In this document: in pieces, positions 1-8,099 of the stretch
Position numbering within the stretch: position 1 is the stretch's first letter
Layout of the letters: each line of letters starts with the position of its first letter
From: Acholeplasmatales bacterium
GTDB taxonomy: Bacteria > Bacillota_I > Bacilli_A > Acholeplasmatales > Anaeroplasmataceae
Direction of reading: 5' to 3'
DNA length: 44,507 nucleotides
Assembly: GCA_017441525.1 (NCBI GenBank)
Contig: JAFRXJ010000043.1
Coordinates: forward strand, 1 to 44,507
Translations under genes and position numbers: made by a program
The notes under the pieces: generated by a model
Seen by the model: only the letters and a program-made list of their open reading frames with translations
The model's database searches: none
What the model was told of the DNA's origin: nothing

Positions 1-75
1 ATATTTTTTAGGAATATATTTAGCTTTTAATATAATATGCTTAATTTTATTTATATCAAAAATATAAAAAAAATA

Positions 76-104
76 TTGCAATAAAAATATATTTAGTATA
101 TAAT
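76..104 (+). promoter_or_regulatory. sigma-A promoter of tRNA-Arg
   Basis: A TTGCAA box at 76-81 is followed by a 17-base spacer and a perfect TATAAT at 99-104. The predicted start near 111 leaves a short leader before the tRNA at 125. Confidence 0.7.
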
Positions 105-124
105 CAATACTGCTGTAAGCAAAT

Positions 125-201
<77 letters not shown>

Positions 202-213
202 TTTAACAGCAAT

Positions 214-237
214 GCACTGAAAATCAGTGCTTTTTTT
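214..237 (+). terminator. intrinsic terminator of tRNA-Arg
   Basis: A perfect 7-bp stem (GCACTGA/TCAGTGC, 214-220 and 224-230) with a 3-base loop is followed by seven T. Confidence 0.9.
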
Positions 238-244
238 CTTTTAT

Positions 245-272
245 AAAATAAAAAAGAATGACAAGCATTCTT
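245..272 (-). terminator. intrinsic terminator of the small membrane protein gene
   Basis: Read on the minus strand, AAGAATG/CATTCTT (266-272 and 254-260) forms a 7-bp stem followed by a T-rich run. It begins two bases after the stop codon of the 274-573 gene. Confidence 0.8.
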
Positions 273-273
273 T

Positions 274-573
274 CTATTTTTTAGGATTTAATGTGCCAGT
301 TTCTTCTTTTGCTGGCTTAGGTTCTTTTTTATATAGTGTTAATATACAAATAATATATGTAATACTAAATGCTAACATAGCTAAAATTGTCATTAATTCA
401 TATTCAGTATCCATTAGTGGAAAGCCTAAGATACCAAAGCCAATAAATAGGACTGCATGAATGAATGTTAATATACTAAATAAAATCTTTTTCTTTTGTA
501 CTAAAGTTAAGATTCCAAAAACTATTAAAAATACGCCAATTGTAATACTACAAACGTTATAAAAAATATTCAT
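274..573 (-). CDS. small three-helix membrane protein of unknown function
   Basis: This 99-residue protein has three hydrophobic stretches (about residues 5-25, 30-52 and 60-82) and a charged tail rich in Lys, Glu and Pro (KKEPKPAKEETG). The predicted topology is N-terminus outside or short, with a cytoplasmic C-terminal tail. The ATG at 573 has an AGAGGT ribosome binding site 6-7 bases upstream. The gene has its own terminator and is divergent from ilvE. I recognise no family or catalytic motif. It could be an accessory membrane protein of any kind. That it is a gene is well supported, its function is not. Confidence 0.75.
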   Translation of the reverse strand: MNIFYNVCSITIGVFLIVFGILTLVQKKKILFSILTFIHAVLFIGFGILGFPLMDTEYELMTILAMLAFSITYIICILTLYKKEPKPAKEETGTLNPKK

Positions 574-630
574 AAATTTACCTCTAACACAAAATATTAT
601 ATAATATTTTTCATTTTTTTAAAATATATA

Positions 631-659
631 TTTAAAAAAAGAAAAGGAAAGAGTATAAT
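631..659 (+). promoter_or_regulatory. candidate promoter of ilvE
   Basis: TTTAAA (631-636), a 17-base spacer and TATAAT (654-659) precede the ilvE ribosome binding site AAAGAGG. The leader is short and contains no T-box or other riboswitch-like structure. Confidence 0.5.
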
Positions 660-696
660 ATTTAATAAGATTTGATAAAGGAAAGAGGTAATTTTT

Positions 697-1767
697 ATGC
701 TTAATATTAAATTTGAAAAAGCTGCTAAGTTAAAGGATAAGCCAGATCAAAATAATTTAGGCTTTGGTAAATATTTTACAGACTATATGTTTATTATGGA
801 CTGGGATGATGGAAAGGGATGGCATGATGCTAGAATAGTTCCTTATGGACCACTTCAAATGTCACCTGCATCTACATGTCTACATTATGGAGCTGAAATC
901 TTTGAAGGTATGAAGGCTTATAGAACTAAGAGTGGAAAGATTCAATTATTCCGTCCTTACGAGAATGCAAAGAGATTGAATTCTTCTGCTGATAGATTAT
1001 GTCTTCCACTTCTTGATGAAGATGATTTCGTTCAAGCTGTTGACGCATTAGTTAATATTGATAGAGATTGGGTTCCAACAAATGAAGGAACATCATTATA
1101 TGTTAGACCATTTATGATCGGCGATGATCATACATTAGGTGTACATGGTGTACATCACGCAATGTTCATGGTTATCTTATGTCCAGTTGGTTCTTACTAT
1201 AAGGAAGGCTTAAACCCAGTATCAATTATGATTGAAACTGAAGATGAAAGAGTTGCTGGTAAGGGTGGTACAGGTTACACTAAGTGTGGTGGAAACTATG
1301 CTGCTTCTACTCGTGCTGGTAAGAAAGCTGAATTAAAAGGTTATTCACAAGTATTATGGTTAGACTGTGTATACAAGAAATACATCGAAGAGGTTGGAGC
1401 AATGAACGTTATGTTCAAGATTAATGGCGAAGTTGTAACACCATCATTAATTGGTTCAGTTCTACCTGGTATTACAAGAAAATCATGTATTCAAATTTTA
1501 AAGGAAAAGAATATTCCTGTAACTGAAAAGCGTATTACTTTAGACGAATTAACCGAAGCTGTTGAAAATGGTACTTTAGAGGAAGCTTGGGGTACTGGTA
1601 CTGCCGCTGTTATTTCTCCAATCGGTTTACTTGAAGTTAATGGTAAGAAATATGTAATTAACAATGGTAAGATTGGTGCAGTTTCTCAAATGTTATATGA
1701 TGAAATCACAGGTATTCAATCTGGTAAATTAGAAGATAGATTTGGATGGACTTACGAAGTTAAGTAA
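697..1767 (+). CDS. ilvE: branched-chain amino acid aminotransferase (class IV, long BCAT type)
   Basis: This PLP enzyme interconverts Leu, Ile or Val and 2-oxoglutarate with the branched 2-keto acid and glutamate, in the cytoplasm. At 356 residues it is the longer eukaryote/Firmicutes-like BCAT form rather than the roughly 310-residue E. coli form. Visible signatures are the substrate-side segment EIFEGMKAYR near residue 68, the Schiff-base lysine K196 in YTKCGGNYAAS, and the cofactor segment EEVGAMN near 231-237. The C-terminal GTGTAAVISPIG also matches the family. The ATG at 697 has an AAAGAGG site 7 bases upstream. The gene is monocistronic, ending in a strong terminator. Being glutamate-dependent, it connects with the nitrogen cluster further downstream. 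The family call is secure. Confidence 0.95.
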   Translation: MLNIKFEKAAKLKDKPDQNNLGFGKYFTDYMFIMDWDDGKGWHDARIVPYGPLQMSPASTCLHYGAEIFEGMKAYRTKSGKIQLFRPYENAKRLNSSADRLCLPLLDEDDFVQAVDALVNIDRDWVPTNEGTSLYVRPFMIGDDHTLGVHGVHHAMFMVILCPVGSYYKEGLNPVSIMIETEDERVAGKGGTGYTKCGGNYAASTRAGKKAELKGYSQVLWLDCVYKKYIEEVGAMNVMFKINGEVVTPSLIGSVLPGITRKSCIQILKEKNIPVTEKRITLDELTEAVENGTLEEAWGTGTAAVISPIGLLEVNGKKYVINNGKIGAVSQMLYDEITGIQSGKLEDRFGWTYEVK

Positions 1768-1781
1768 AATTTTAAAAATTA

Positions 1782-1827
1782 AAAGTGTTGGTTTTATTGG
1801 GTGCCCAACAAATCCAACACTTTTTTT
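1782..1827. terminator. bidirectional terminator between convergent ilvE and the M16C peptidase gene
   Basis: AAAGTGTTGG (1782-1791) pairs with CCAACACTTT (1814-1823), with a nested TTGGG/CCCAA hairpin (1797-1808) inside. T runs flank it on the plus strand and A runs lie on the other side, so it can serve both converging genes. It touches the stop codon of the minus-strand gene. Confidence 0.85.
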
Positions 1828-4702
1828 ATTTCTTAATATTTCTAATTTCATCAAATAATTCTTTGTTAGAATTAATTTTATTTTCTGCAGATAATGTACA
1901 AATATTATAATTTTTGAAACATTCAACAAATGCTTTTTTAAATTCCATAAATTGTTTCTTATCTACTTCTACTAATTCTTTTCTTACTTTATTTCTAGCC
2001 TCATATCCATAGCCTCTAAAATAATCGCCAAAAGCTATGTTACCTTTAGACTTAACATGTAATACAGGACTAATATTGGCAAGTGCTCCAATAATGTAAT
2101 TTAATAATTCTTCTTCAGTTGGATCAAATTTATCAATAAAATCAACCACATCTTTATATGCATCATATGTGTTTAAAATATTAGGATCTCTATAGCTTGA
2201 AAATGATATATATCCATCCTGGCCAATATTGGCAGATACTCCATAAGCACCGCCATTAACTCTTACTCTAAACCATAAATATTGCATATTTATCGCATTT
2301 AATAATGCTAACATTCCACCATTATATTCATAATTTGCCTTACCTACTAATGCATTATAGCTAACATTAATAGGAGCGATTAATGCTACATTTTTATCAG
2401 TCTCTTTAAATACTAATTTATTATATTTTAAATCATTTTCTAAAGAATTATAGAATGAATCAATATCCTTTTTAACATTATTTAAAAATTCCTTATCACC
2501 AATAAATCCAAATGTAAAATTCTTCTTAGATAATATTTTTTCAACCTTAGTTAAATTATCAATAATTTCATCCTTTTTAGAATCAAAATTATTAATTAAA
2601 TCAGATATAAAATCAGCAAATGCTACACCATTAGTATTTTCATCATAGTATGATGATACATCTGTTAATGCCTTAATATATGTTAAGGCAGTTCTATTAC
2701 CTCTAGATGTTAAAGTCATATCTAGACCAGATTTAATTTCTAATAATTTTTCTTTTATTCTAGATAAATCATCAAATTTAGAATTATCAATAACATCTTT
2801 CATTAAATCTAAGGCTTTTTGATAATTCTCTTTTAAAGAACTAAATACAAAAGATAAATATAATTTAGATTCTTTAGTTGAATAATCTTTATAAGGAACT
2901 ACTGTAGAATACATTCCACCAGTTAATTCTTGAATTAATTGATTAATTTTAAAATATGAATTATTTTTAGTATCAATATCAAATACTAAAGCTGAATATA
3001 GTGATATATATCTAAAGAAATTGATTTCAATATTTGAAATATCAAAAAAGAAATTAAAATATCCTATTTCATTAGTGTTATATTCACTAAGTAACGTGTC
3101 ATACTTGCCTTTAATTACCTCTAAATTGAATTTTTCAGCAAGAATTGATATATCTTCCCTCTTTAGCTTAGGAAGAGTGTCTAAGGCTTCTTTTGTATCT
3201 TTTTCTGCTTGATATGCTTTTAAATTCTTATTCATTTCGATTAATTCATCAAGTTTTTCTTTTGATAATGAATCCTTATAGCCTTGTAATTCATTTTGTA
3301 ATAACACTTCTTCTTTAGTATTACAATCTAAAGATGGTAATAATCTAACATAAGTTTTATGATTATTATTTAAAATATAATCTTTAATAATATTTTCAAA
3401 ATAATTATTATTTAAATCTTCTTTTAATTCTTCAAAATATTTTAATACCTCTAAAGATGAATATGGATCATTTTCATCATATAAATATGTTCCTAAAGAA
3501 GCTAAAATAATACTTAATCCCTTAGGGATTCTAGATGAGAAATCTTTTTCTCTTGCTTTAAATTCACCATAAGTAATTAAAGATAAAATAGCTTTTTTAT
3601 CTAGACCATTATCTACTAGCTTCTTTAATTCAGTTTCAATGATATTTTTAAATTCATCCATTCTATTTTCATCTGCATATACAGCCGCAATTATTAGCAT
3701 AGGCTGTGCTAATTCCACATCGAATGTTGAATCAATATCAGAAGCTATATTTGATTTTATTAATGCTTCTCTTACAGGCGCACCTGGAGTATTAAAGATT
3801 GCATCCATAAGTATTCCTGTAGCAATTAATAATTTAGGATTTAAATCAGAAAATGCTACATTATAGCTTAAAAATGATTTATTATCTAAATCTTCTGATT
3901 GATAATAATAATCATATGATTTGGGAGCATCAAATGATTTTTGTAATTTGATTTTAGTATCAAATCCATCATATTCAAATTTAGATAAATATTCATTATC
4001 TAAATATTCTAATTCCTTTTCCATATCTAGGTCACCATATAAATAAATATATGAGTTAGATGGATGATAATATTTAGAATGGAAATTTAAGAATTCTTCA
4101 TATGATAAATCAGGAATATATTTTGGATCTCCTCCTGATTCTAATCCATAAGGTGAATCTGGATATAAGGAATGCATTATCTTTCTATATAAGATTTGAT
4201 TAGGATCAGAAAATGCTCCTTTCATTTCATTATATACAACACCATTATAAATAATTGGATCTTTGTCATCTAAAATTTCATGATGCCATCCTTCTTGCAT
4301 GAATATTTCTTTATATTCATAAATTCTAGGATAAAATACTGCATCTAGATAAACATCCATTAAATTATGAAAATCCTTTAGATTTCTTGAAGCAATTGGA
4401 TAAACAGTTTTATCAGGATAAGTCATCGCATTTAAAAATGTATTTAAAGATGATTTAATTAATTCAACAAATGGATCTTTAACTGGATATTTTTTAGAAC
4501 CACATAATACTGAATGTTCTAGAATATGTGTTAGGCCACAATCATTGATTGGTGGAGTTCTAAAACCAATTGTAAATACTTTATTATCATCATCATTTTT
4601 AATTGTTATAACTCTCGCATTTGTTTTAATGTGTCTATATATATTTATATTTGAATCAATTTCATTTATATATTTAGTTTCAATTAATCTATATTTATCC
4701 AT
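1826..4702 (-). CDS. M16C-family zinc metallopeptidase, presequence protease (PreP/CymA-like) type
   Basis: This large inverzincin-fold peptidase is expected to degrade short unstructured peptides in the cytoplasm. The zinc motif HxxEH appears as HILEH at residues 59-63. The distal zinc glutamate is E159 in VVYNEMKGAFSD, 96 residues after the second His, the same spacing as in plant/mitochondrial PreP. At 958 residues it carries both halves (active N-terminal half, inactive C-terminal half) of the M16C chain. I choose the ATG at 4702: a GTGAGG ribosome binding site lies 6 bases before it. A possible GTG 12 bases upstream sits inside that site. It starts one base after the stop of the small upstream gene, so the two are probably co-translated. 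The substrate is unknown. Confidence 0.92.
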   Translation of the reverse strand: MDKYRLIETKYINEIDSNINIYRHIKTNARVITIKNDDDNKVFTIGFRTPPINDCGLTHILEHSVLCGSKKYPVKDPFVELIKSSLNTFLNAMTYPDKTVYPIASRNLKDFHNLMDVYLDAVFYPRIYEYKEIFMQEGWHHEILDDKDPIIYNGVVYNEMKGAFSDPNQILYRKIMHSLYPDSPYGLESGGDPKYIPDLSYEEFLNFHSKYYHPSNSYIYLYGDLDMEKELEYLDNEYLSKFEYDGFDTKIKLQKSFDAPKSYDYYYQSEDLDNKSFLSYNVAFSDLNPKLLIATGILMDAIFNTPGAPVREALIKSNIASDIDSTFDVELAQPMLIIAAVYADENRMDEFKNIIETELKKLVDNGLDKKAILSLITYGEFKAREKDFSSRIPKGLSIILASLGTYLYDENDPYSSLEVLKYFEELKEDLNNNYFENIIKDYILNNNHKTYVRLLPSLDCNTKEEVLLQNELQGYKDSLSKEKLDELIEMNKNLKAYQAEKDTKEALDTLPKLKREDISILAEKFNLEVIKGKYDTLLSEYNTNEIGYFNFFFDISNIEINFFRYISLYSALVFDIDTKNNSYFKINQLIQELTGGMYSTVVPYKDYSTKESKLYLSFVFSSLKENYQKALDLMKDVIDNSKFDDLSRIKEKLLEIKSGLDMTLTSRGNRTALTYIKALTDVSSYYDENTNGVAFADFISDLINNFDSKKDEIIDNLTKVEKILSKKNFTFGFIGDKEFLNNVKKDIDSFYNSLENDLKYNKLVFKETDKNVALIAPINVSYNALVGKANYEYNGGMLALLNAINMQYLWFRVRVNGGAYGVSANIGQDGYISFSSYRDPNILNTYDAYKDVVDFIDKFDPTEEELLNYIIGALANISPVLHVKSKGNIAFGDYFRGYGYEARNKVRKELVEVDKKQFMEFKKAFVECFKNYNICTLSAENKINSNKELFDEIRNIKK

Positions 4703-4703
4703 A

Positions 4704-5111
4704 TTAAGCCTCACTTCTATAGCATATTCTAAATAAATTTTCGATATATTCGCTATCTAAATTAACTAATGAATTTAATGATTTTTCTAATATCTCTTCG
4801 AATTTTGAATTTTGAAACATTTGAGTTGTAGATAAAACTACCATTTCATTTGAGAAACTATAATAAGCTTTATAATATTTTGAATATCTATTAAATTCAT
4901 TTAAATCCTTTAATAGGGCATCAGAATAATCTACAGATGAAAAAAATAATTCTAATCTAATATTAAATTCATCAACAGTTAAAACAACTTCACTTTGGAA
5001 GCCATCATAATCTATTATAAATGTTGTTACAAAGGTACCATCTTCAAATGTAGTTTCCTCATCAACACCAATTGAATCGAAATAATTTTCTATTCTACTT
5101 CTAGAAATCAT
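4704..5111 (-). CDS. small protein, possible YbjN-like fold
   Basis: This is a 135-residue acidic, soluble protein. Its pattern of an N-terminal helix (SRSRIENYFDSIG), alternating strands (TFVTTFIIDYDGF, VVLTVDEFNIRLELFFSSV) and later helices (LLKDLNEFNRYSKYYKAYY) resembles YbjN/type III-chaperone-like proteins. That assignment is by eye only. The ATG at 5111 is preferred because AGGTG lies 6 bases upstream. A GTG 9 bases earlier overlaps that site. It is followed after one base by the M16C peptidase gene, suggesting a two-gene operon and perhaps a chaperone or adaptor role. The IS element sits just upstream, between this gene and ddh. Confidence 0.65.
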   Translation of the reverse strand: MISRSRIENYFDSIGVDEETTFEDGTFVTTFIIDYDGFQSEVVLTVDEFNIRLELFFSSVDYSDALLKDLNEFNRYSKYYKAYYSFSNEMVVLSTTQMFQNSKFEEILEKSLNSLVNLDSEYIENLFRICYRSEA

Positions 5112-5160
5112 TATAATCACCTAACTTATTTTATCATAAATAATAAAATAAAGCCACAAA

Positions 5161-5280
5161 TTGAACCTCTCATGACTATAAGTCATAAGATTCTCACTTC
5201 ATCGTCCTTTGGACCAAAGGCCTCTTACATGGACTCCATGAGCTTTAATTCCGGTAGTTCCTACCGTATTGTATATTGTT
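5161..5280 (-). ncRNA. predicted omega RNA (TnpB guide RNA scaffold) and IS right end
   Basis: Immediately after the tnpB stop, the minus strand holds four tight hairpins in a row: CGGTAG/CTACCG (5252-5266), CATGG/CCATG (5228-5240), CCTTTG/CAAAGG (5206-5220) and ATGACT/AGTCAT (5172-5186). The block ends at TTCAA (5165-5161). In TnpB systems the 3' end of the tnpB transcript plus the right end is processed into the RNA scaffold, and the next 16-20 bases of flanking DNA form the guide. Here that guide would be the minus-strand bases from 5160 down to about 5141. The hairpins are seen directly; the RNA role is inferred from family knowledge. Confidence 0.65.
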
Positions 5281-6363
5281 TTAATTGTGTGTTAATCCAT
5301 AATTTATAATATTTTTTGCTGCGTTATAGTCTCTATCTATTATTAGTTTACAATGTGGGCATTTATATATTTCATTAGATTTTACTTTATATGTCTTTCC
5401 ACAATTACTACAAGTTTGGCTAGATGCATAATATCTATCTATCTTTTTTAAAGTCTTTCCATAATGCTCACATTTATATTCTAGTAATGTTCTTATTTTA
5501 CCTAAAGATGATGTGAGCATTTTTCTTTTTTGCTTTTTTAGTTTTTGTTTAGATACTAAATCTATTATATCTAAATCTTCCATATAGATAATATCATATT
5601 TAACAACTATGGCTTTCGTTGCTTTATGAATCTTATCTAGCATATAATTGTCTTTATATTGATATATCTTGGCCAATCTTTTCCTTTGCTTATTCCAATT
5701 GTTTGAATGTAATTTACATTTAGATAATTTTTTCTGTTCTTTTCTGATTTTATTATTTAACCTATCTATATCTAATTCAGAAATGTATTTTTCATTATCA
5801 CTTGTTGTAATTAGTTTTCTTACTCCAAGATCAATTCCAACACTTTTTCCTGTGTTAATTAATGTTTGTTCTTCACATTCATATATTATTGATGCTTCAT
5901 ATATTCCGCTTTTTAATAATTTAATTGTTACACTTATTATTTTGTTATCTCTTATATCTTTACCATATTTACATTTAACAATTCCTAATTTTGGAAGCTT
6001 TATTCCTTTTTCATATAAAGTTATATTATTATTTGTATAATTTGTTCTATATGCTTGTGTATTATGTTTTTTCTTAAATACTGGCTCTTTAGCTCTTTTA
6101 GAAAAATAATTATCATAAGCTGTTTTTAAATTTCTTAATGAATTTTGCAACGCGAATTTATCAGCTTCTTTTAAGAACTTTGTTTCTTCATTGTTTTTTA
6201 GTTCGGTTAATTTTTTACTCCAACTAGTATATTTATAATCTTTATTATTTTTCGAATAATCTAAAAAATAATTATATACAAATCTTGTATGACCAAAGAT
6301 TACATTTAAAATATTAATTTGACTATTGTTTGGATATAATCTTATCTTCAGTCCTTTTTGCAT
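5281..6363 (-). CDS. tnpB: TnpB, RNA-guided RuvC nuclease of the IS200/IS605 element
   Basis: TnpB is the Cas12 ancestor. It uses an omega RNA from the element's right end to cut DNA next to a transposon-associated motif, favouring retention of the element. The 360-residue protein has the usual N-terminal MQKGLKIRLYPN start, RuvC-I D178 in SVGIDLGVRKL, RuvC-II E262 in IYMEDLDI, a four-cysteine zinc ribbon (C318, C321, C335, C338) and RuvC-III D345 in IDRDYNAAKN. No catalytic residue is missing. The ATG at 6363 is chosen because AAGGTG lies 6 bases upstream; GTG and ATG codons just before it overlap this site. The start lies inside the end of tnpA, implying translational coupling. Confidence 0.93.
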   Translation of the reverse strand: MQKGLKIRLYPNNSQINILNVIFGHTRFVYNYFLDYSKNNKDYKYTSWSKKLTELKNNEETKFLKEADKFALQNSLRNLKTAYDNYFSKRAKEPVFKKKHNTQAYRTNYTNNNITLYEKGIKLPKLGIVKCKYGKDIRDNKIISVTIKLLKSGIYEASIIYECEEQTLINTGKSVGIDLGVRKLITTSDNEKYISELDIDRLNNKIRKEQKKLSKCKLHSNNWNKQRKRLAKIYQYKDNYMLDKIHKATKAIVVKYDIIYMEDLDIIDLVSKQKLKKQKRKMLTSSLGKIRTLLEYKCEHYGKTLKKIDRYYASSQTCSNCGKTYKVKSNEIYKCPHCKLIIDRDYNAAKNIINYGLTHN

Positions 6364-6757
6364 CTTCATCACCTTGATTTTGTATATATCTTTTTATATT
6401 ATCCATAACATTATCACTTGTGGTTGCGATATAGTATGAAGGACTCCATATATGCCCTCCCCACAATACTTTACTTAATTTATCATTATGCTTTTGATTT
6501 AACAATCTTGCCGATACACCTTTTAATGTTTTCATAACTACAGGAATAGAATCCTGTGGTGATAATCCTAACAACATATGAACATGGTCTTTATCAGTGT
6601 TAATTTCTACCAATTCATAATTATTGTTTTTACATATATTAGAAATGATATTCAAGAAGTCATCTTTTATATCATCCACTAAAATCTCACGTCCATATTT
6701 CACACACCACACAATATGATAATAAAGATCATATACATATCTTCTGCCATGTTTCAT
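6323..6757 (-). CDS. tnpA: TnpA, Y1 HUH transposase of the IS200/IS605 element
   Basis: This single-strand DNA transposase cuts and rejoins hairpin-marked element ends through a 5'-phosphotyrosine. In its 144 residues the HUH motif is H58-V-H60 in KDHVHMLLGL. The nucleophile is most likely Y124 in the helix IKRYIQNQ, and the typical segment WSPSYYIATTSD precedes it. The ATG at 6757 is preferred: AGGGTG lies about 9 bases upstream, and the upstream in-frame GTG is part of that site. Length and motifs are those of a full transposase, so the element may still be active. Confidence 0.93.
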   Translation of the reverse strand: MKHGRRYVYDLYYHIVWCVKYGREILVDDIKDDFLNIISNICKNNNYELVEINTDKDHVHMLLGLSPQDSIPVVMKTLKGVSARLLNQKHNDKLSKVLWGGHIWSPSYYIATTSDNVMDNIKRYIQNQGDEDAKRTEDKIISKQ

Positions 6758-6821
6758 ATTATCGATCACCCTACTAATATTATACTATAAAACTTGACAT
6801 ATACATAGTAAAAATTATGAT

Positions 6822-6841
6822 TTATATACTTTAGTATATAA
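6822..6841. repeat. hairpin, candidate IS left-end palindrome
   Basis: TTATATAC and GTATATAA (6822-6829 and 6834-6841) pair perfectly over 8 bp around a TTTA loop, about 65-85 bases upstream of the tnpA start. This is where IS605-type elements carry their left-end recognition hairpin. Because it is pure AT sequence it could also form by chance. Confidence 0.4.
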
Positions 6842-6910
6842 TTTGAGAAAAATTGTTGACATATGCAGTTATGAATGGACAATTAGTATATTATTTTCTC
6901 AAATTATATA
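6835..6910. repeat. 17-bp perfect inverted repeat around a 42-base spacer
   Basis: The 17 bases at 6835-6851 (TATATAATTTGAGAAAA) are exactly repeated in inverse at 6894-6910. An inner AATTGT/ACAATT pair (6851-6856 and 6879-6884) extends the fold. The left arm overlaps the candidate IS left-end hairpin and the right arm abuts the ddh terminator. I cannot assign a function. Confidence 0.6.
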
Positions 6911-6954
6911 AAAAAGAGCCTAACTCGAAAATAAATTAACGAGTGTGCGGCTCT
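6911..6954 (-). terminator. intrinsic terminator of ddh
   Basis: On the minus strand AGAGCC/GGCTCT (6949-6954 with 6915-6920) and an inner ACTCG/CGAGT stem precede a run of T (6911-6915). Confidence 0.75.
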
Positions 6955-6985
6955 CAATTATCAAATTAGACTTTGTGGCTTATTA

Positions 6986-7963
6986 TTATAATGTGTGCTT
7001 TAATAATTCAGAATATTCAACTGTTACTAAATCCTTTGGAGCAATATCAAATACTGTCTTACATCCAAAATCATTTCTCTTAGCTAATCTGTATGCAGCT
7101 CTAGCATATGCAGCTAATACTGAACCTGTGAATTCTGGATTTGAATCTAGCTTTAAGCTATATTCAATAACATGCTTAACGCCTTCAGATGTTTCACCTG
7201 TTCTAATTACAAATCCACCATGAGGAATACCATTGTGGTTTTTCTTTAATTCTTCTAAAGAAATGAAATTAACTGTTGTGTCATAATCAGCAAAATAGTT
7301 AGGCATTTCTTTGATTTCTTTTTCAATTCTTGCCTTATCTGCGCCTTCTTCAGCTACAACATAACATAATCTTGTATGTTTTTGTCTTGTAGTTAATTCA
7401 GGATTAGAACCACTTCTTACAGCCTCTAATGCTGACTCAACTGGACATGTATATTGTCTTGCGTCAACTACACCTTCAATTCTTCTGATTGCATCACTAT
7501 GTCCTTGGCTTACACCCTTACCCCAGAATGTATAATCCTTTCCGTCTGGTAAGATTGCAGACATGATACATCTATTTAATGAGAACATACCTGGATCCCA
7601 ACCTACTGAAATGATTGCTACATGCTTAGAAGCATCTGCAGATGCATCCACATTGGAGAAATGTGAAGCAATATTTGCATGTGTATCGAATGAATCGATA
7701 ACATTGAAATATTTTGCTAAGAATGGAGTTTGTGTAGGAAGGTCAGTTGCTGAACCACCACAAATTACCATTACATCAATTTTATTAACATATTTTTCTA
7801 CATCGTTGATGCTTTCAACCTTTGCTGTTGGAGTATCAATAGAAACTGTCCTAGGGTCTCTTCTTGTAAATACAGCAACTAGGCTTAAATCATCATTTTT
7901 CTTTATTGCTTTTTCAACGCCACGAGCTAAGTTACCGTAGCCATAAATACCAATTTTTATCAT
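6986..7963 (-). CDS. ddh: meso-diaminopimelate D-dehydrogenase
   Basis: This NADP-dependent enzyme reductively aminates tetrahydrodipicolinate directly to meso-diaminopimelate, in one step, using ammonia. The 325-residue protein starts MIKIGIYGYGNLARGVEKAI, a classic N-terminal Rossmann glycine motif. It carries the family hallmark segments ISVGWDPGMFSLNR and FWGKGVSQGHSDAIRRIEGV. Length is as expected. A GAGG site precedes the ATG at 7963. It appears monocistronic, with its own terminator. The window also holds dapL and dapF, a second route to the same product. Confidence 0.95.
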   Translation of the reverse strand: MIKIGIYGYGNLARGVEKAIKKNDDLSLVAVFTRRDPRTVSIDTPTAKVESINDVEKYVNKIDVMVICGGSATDLPTQTPFLAKYFNVIDSFDTHANIASHFSNVDASADASKHVAIISVGWDPGMFSLNRCIMSAILPDGKDYTFWGKGVSQGHSDAIRRIEGVVDARQYTCPVESALEAVRSGSNPELTTRQKHTRLCYVVAEEGADKARIEKEIKEMPNYFADYDTTVNFISLEELKKNHNGIPHGGFVIRTGETSEGVKHVIEYSLKLDSNPEFTGSVLAAYARAAYRLAKRNDFGCKTVFDIAPKDLVTVEYSELLKHTL

Positions 7964-8047
7964 ATTTTTACCTCATTCCTATGATATTCTATCATAATAT
8001 ATTTATTTTGTTAAGTAAAAAAATTAATTTTTTGATAAAAATTTTAT

Positions 8048-8093
8048 AAAAAGGGTAAAATCGTGTCTTTTATTCAAGATTTTACCCTTTTTT
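8048..8093 (-). terminator. intrinsic terminator after the 8100-8477 gene
   Basis: A 14-15 bp stem (AAAGGGTAAAATC with GATTTTACCCTTT, arms 8048-8062 and 8079-8093) surrounds a 16-base loop and is followed on the minus strand by a T-rich tract. Confidence 0.85.
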
Positions 8094-8099
8094 AAACAT

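Larger units (their letters stand above)
5161..6851 (-). mobile_element. IS200/IS605-family insertion sequence, complete tnpA and tnpB
   Basis: The element carries tnpA then tnpB on the minus strand, overlapping by about 40 bases. The right end is a hairpin cluster ending in TTCAA at 5165-5161, which fits the TCAA right-end cleavage tetranucleotide of IS608-like members. The left end is less certain: a perfect 8-bp hairpin at 6822-6841 is the best candidate for the left-end TnpA-recognition palindrome, so the outer boundary is placed near 6851. As expected for this single-strand transposing family, there are no long terminal inverted repeats and no evident target duplication. All catalytic residues are present in both proteins. 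It lies between the ddh terminator and the 135-residue gene and interrupts no gene. Confidence 0.85.

Noticed and set aside
227..460. Plus-strand open frame opposite the small membrane protein gene
   Set aside because: It starts inside the tRNA terminator's T run without a ribosome binding site and is the antisense of a better supported gene with its own terminator.
600..696. T-box or other riboswitch before ilvE
   Set aside because: The leader is too short and has no T-box sequence or terminator.
5161..5280. Possible CRISPR-like repeats in the hairpin cluster
   Set aside because: The hairpins are all different in sequence with no regular spacers; they fit an IS605 right end. No CRISPR array was seen anywhere in the window.
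6852..6893. Plus-strand promoter at TTGACA 6856-6861
   Set aside because: No acceptable -10 box lies at 16-18 bases (ACAATT only), and no plus-strand gene follows.
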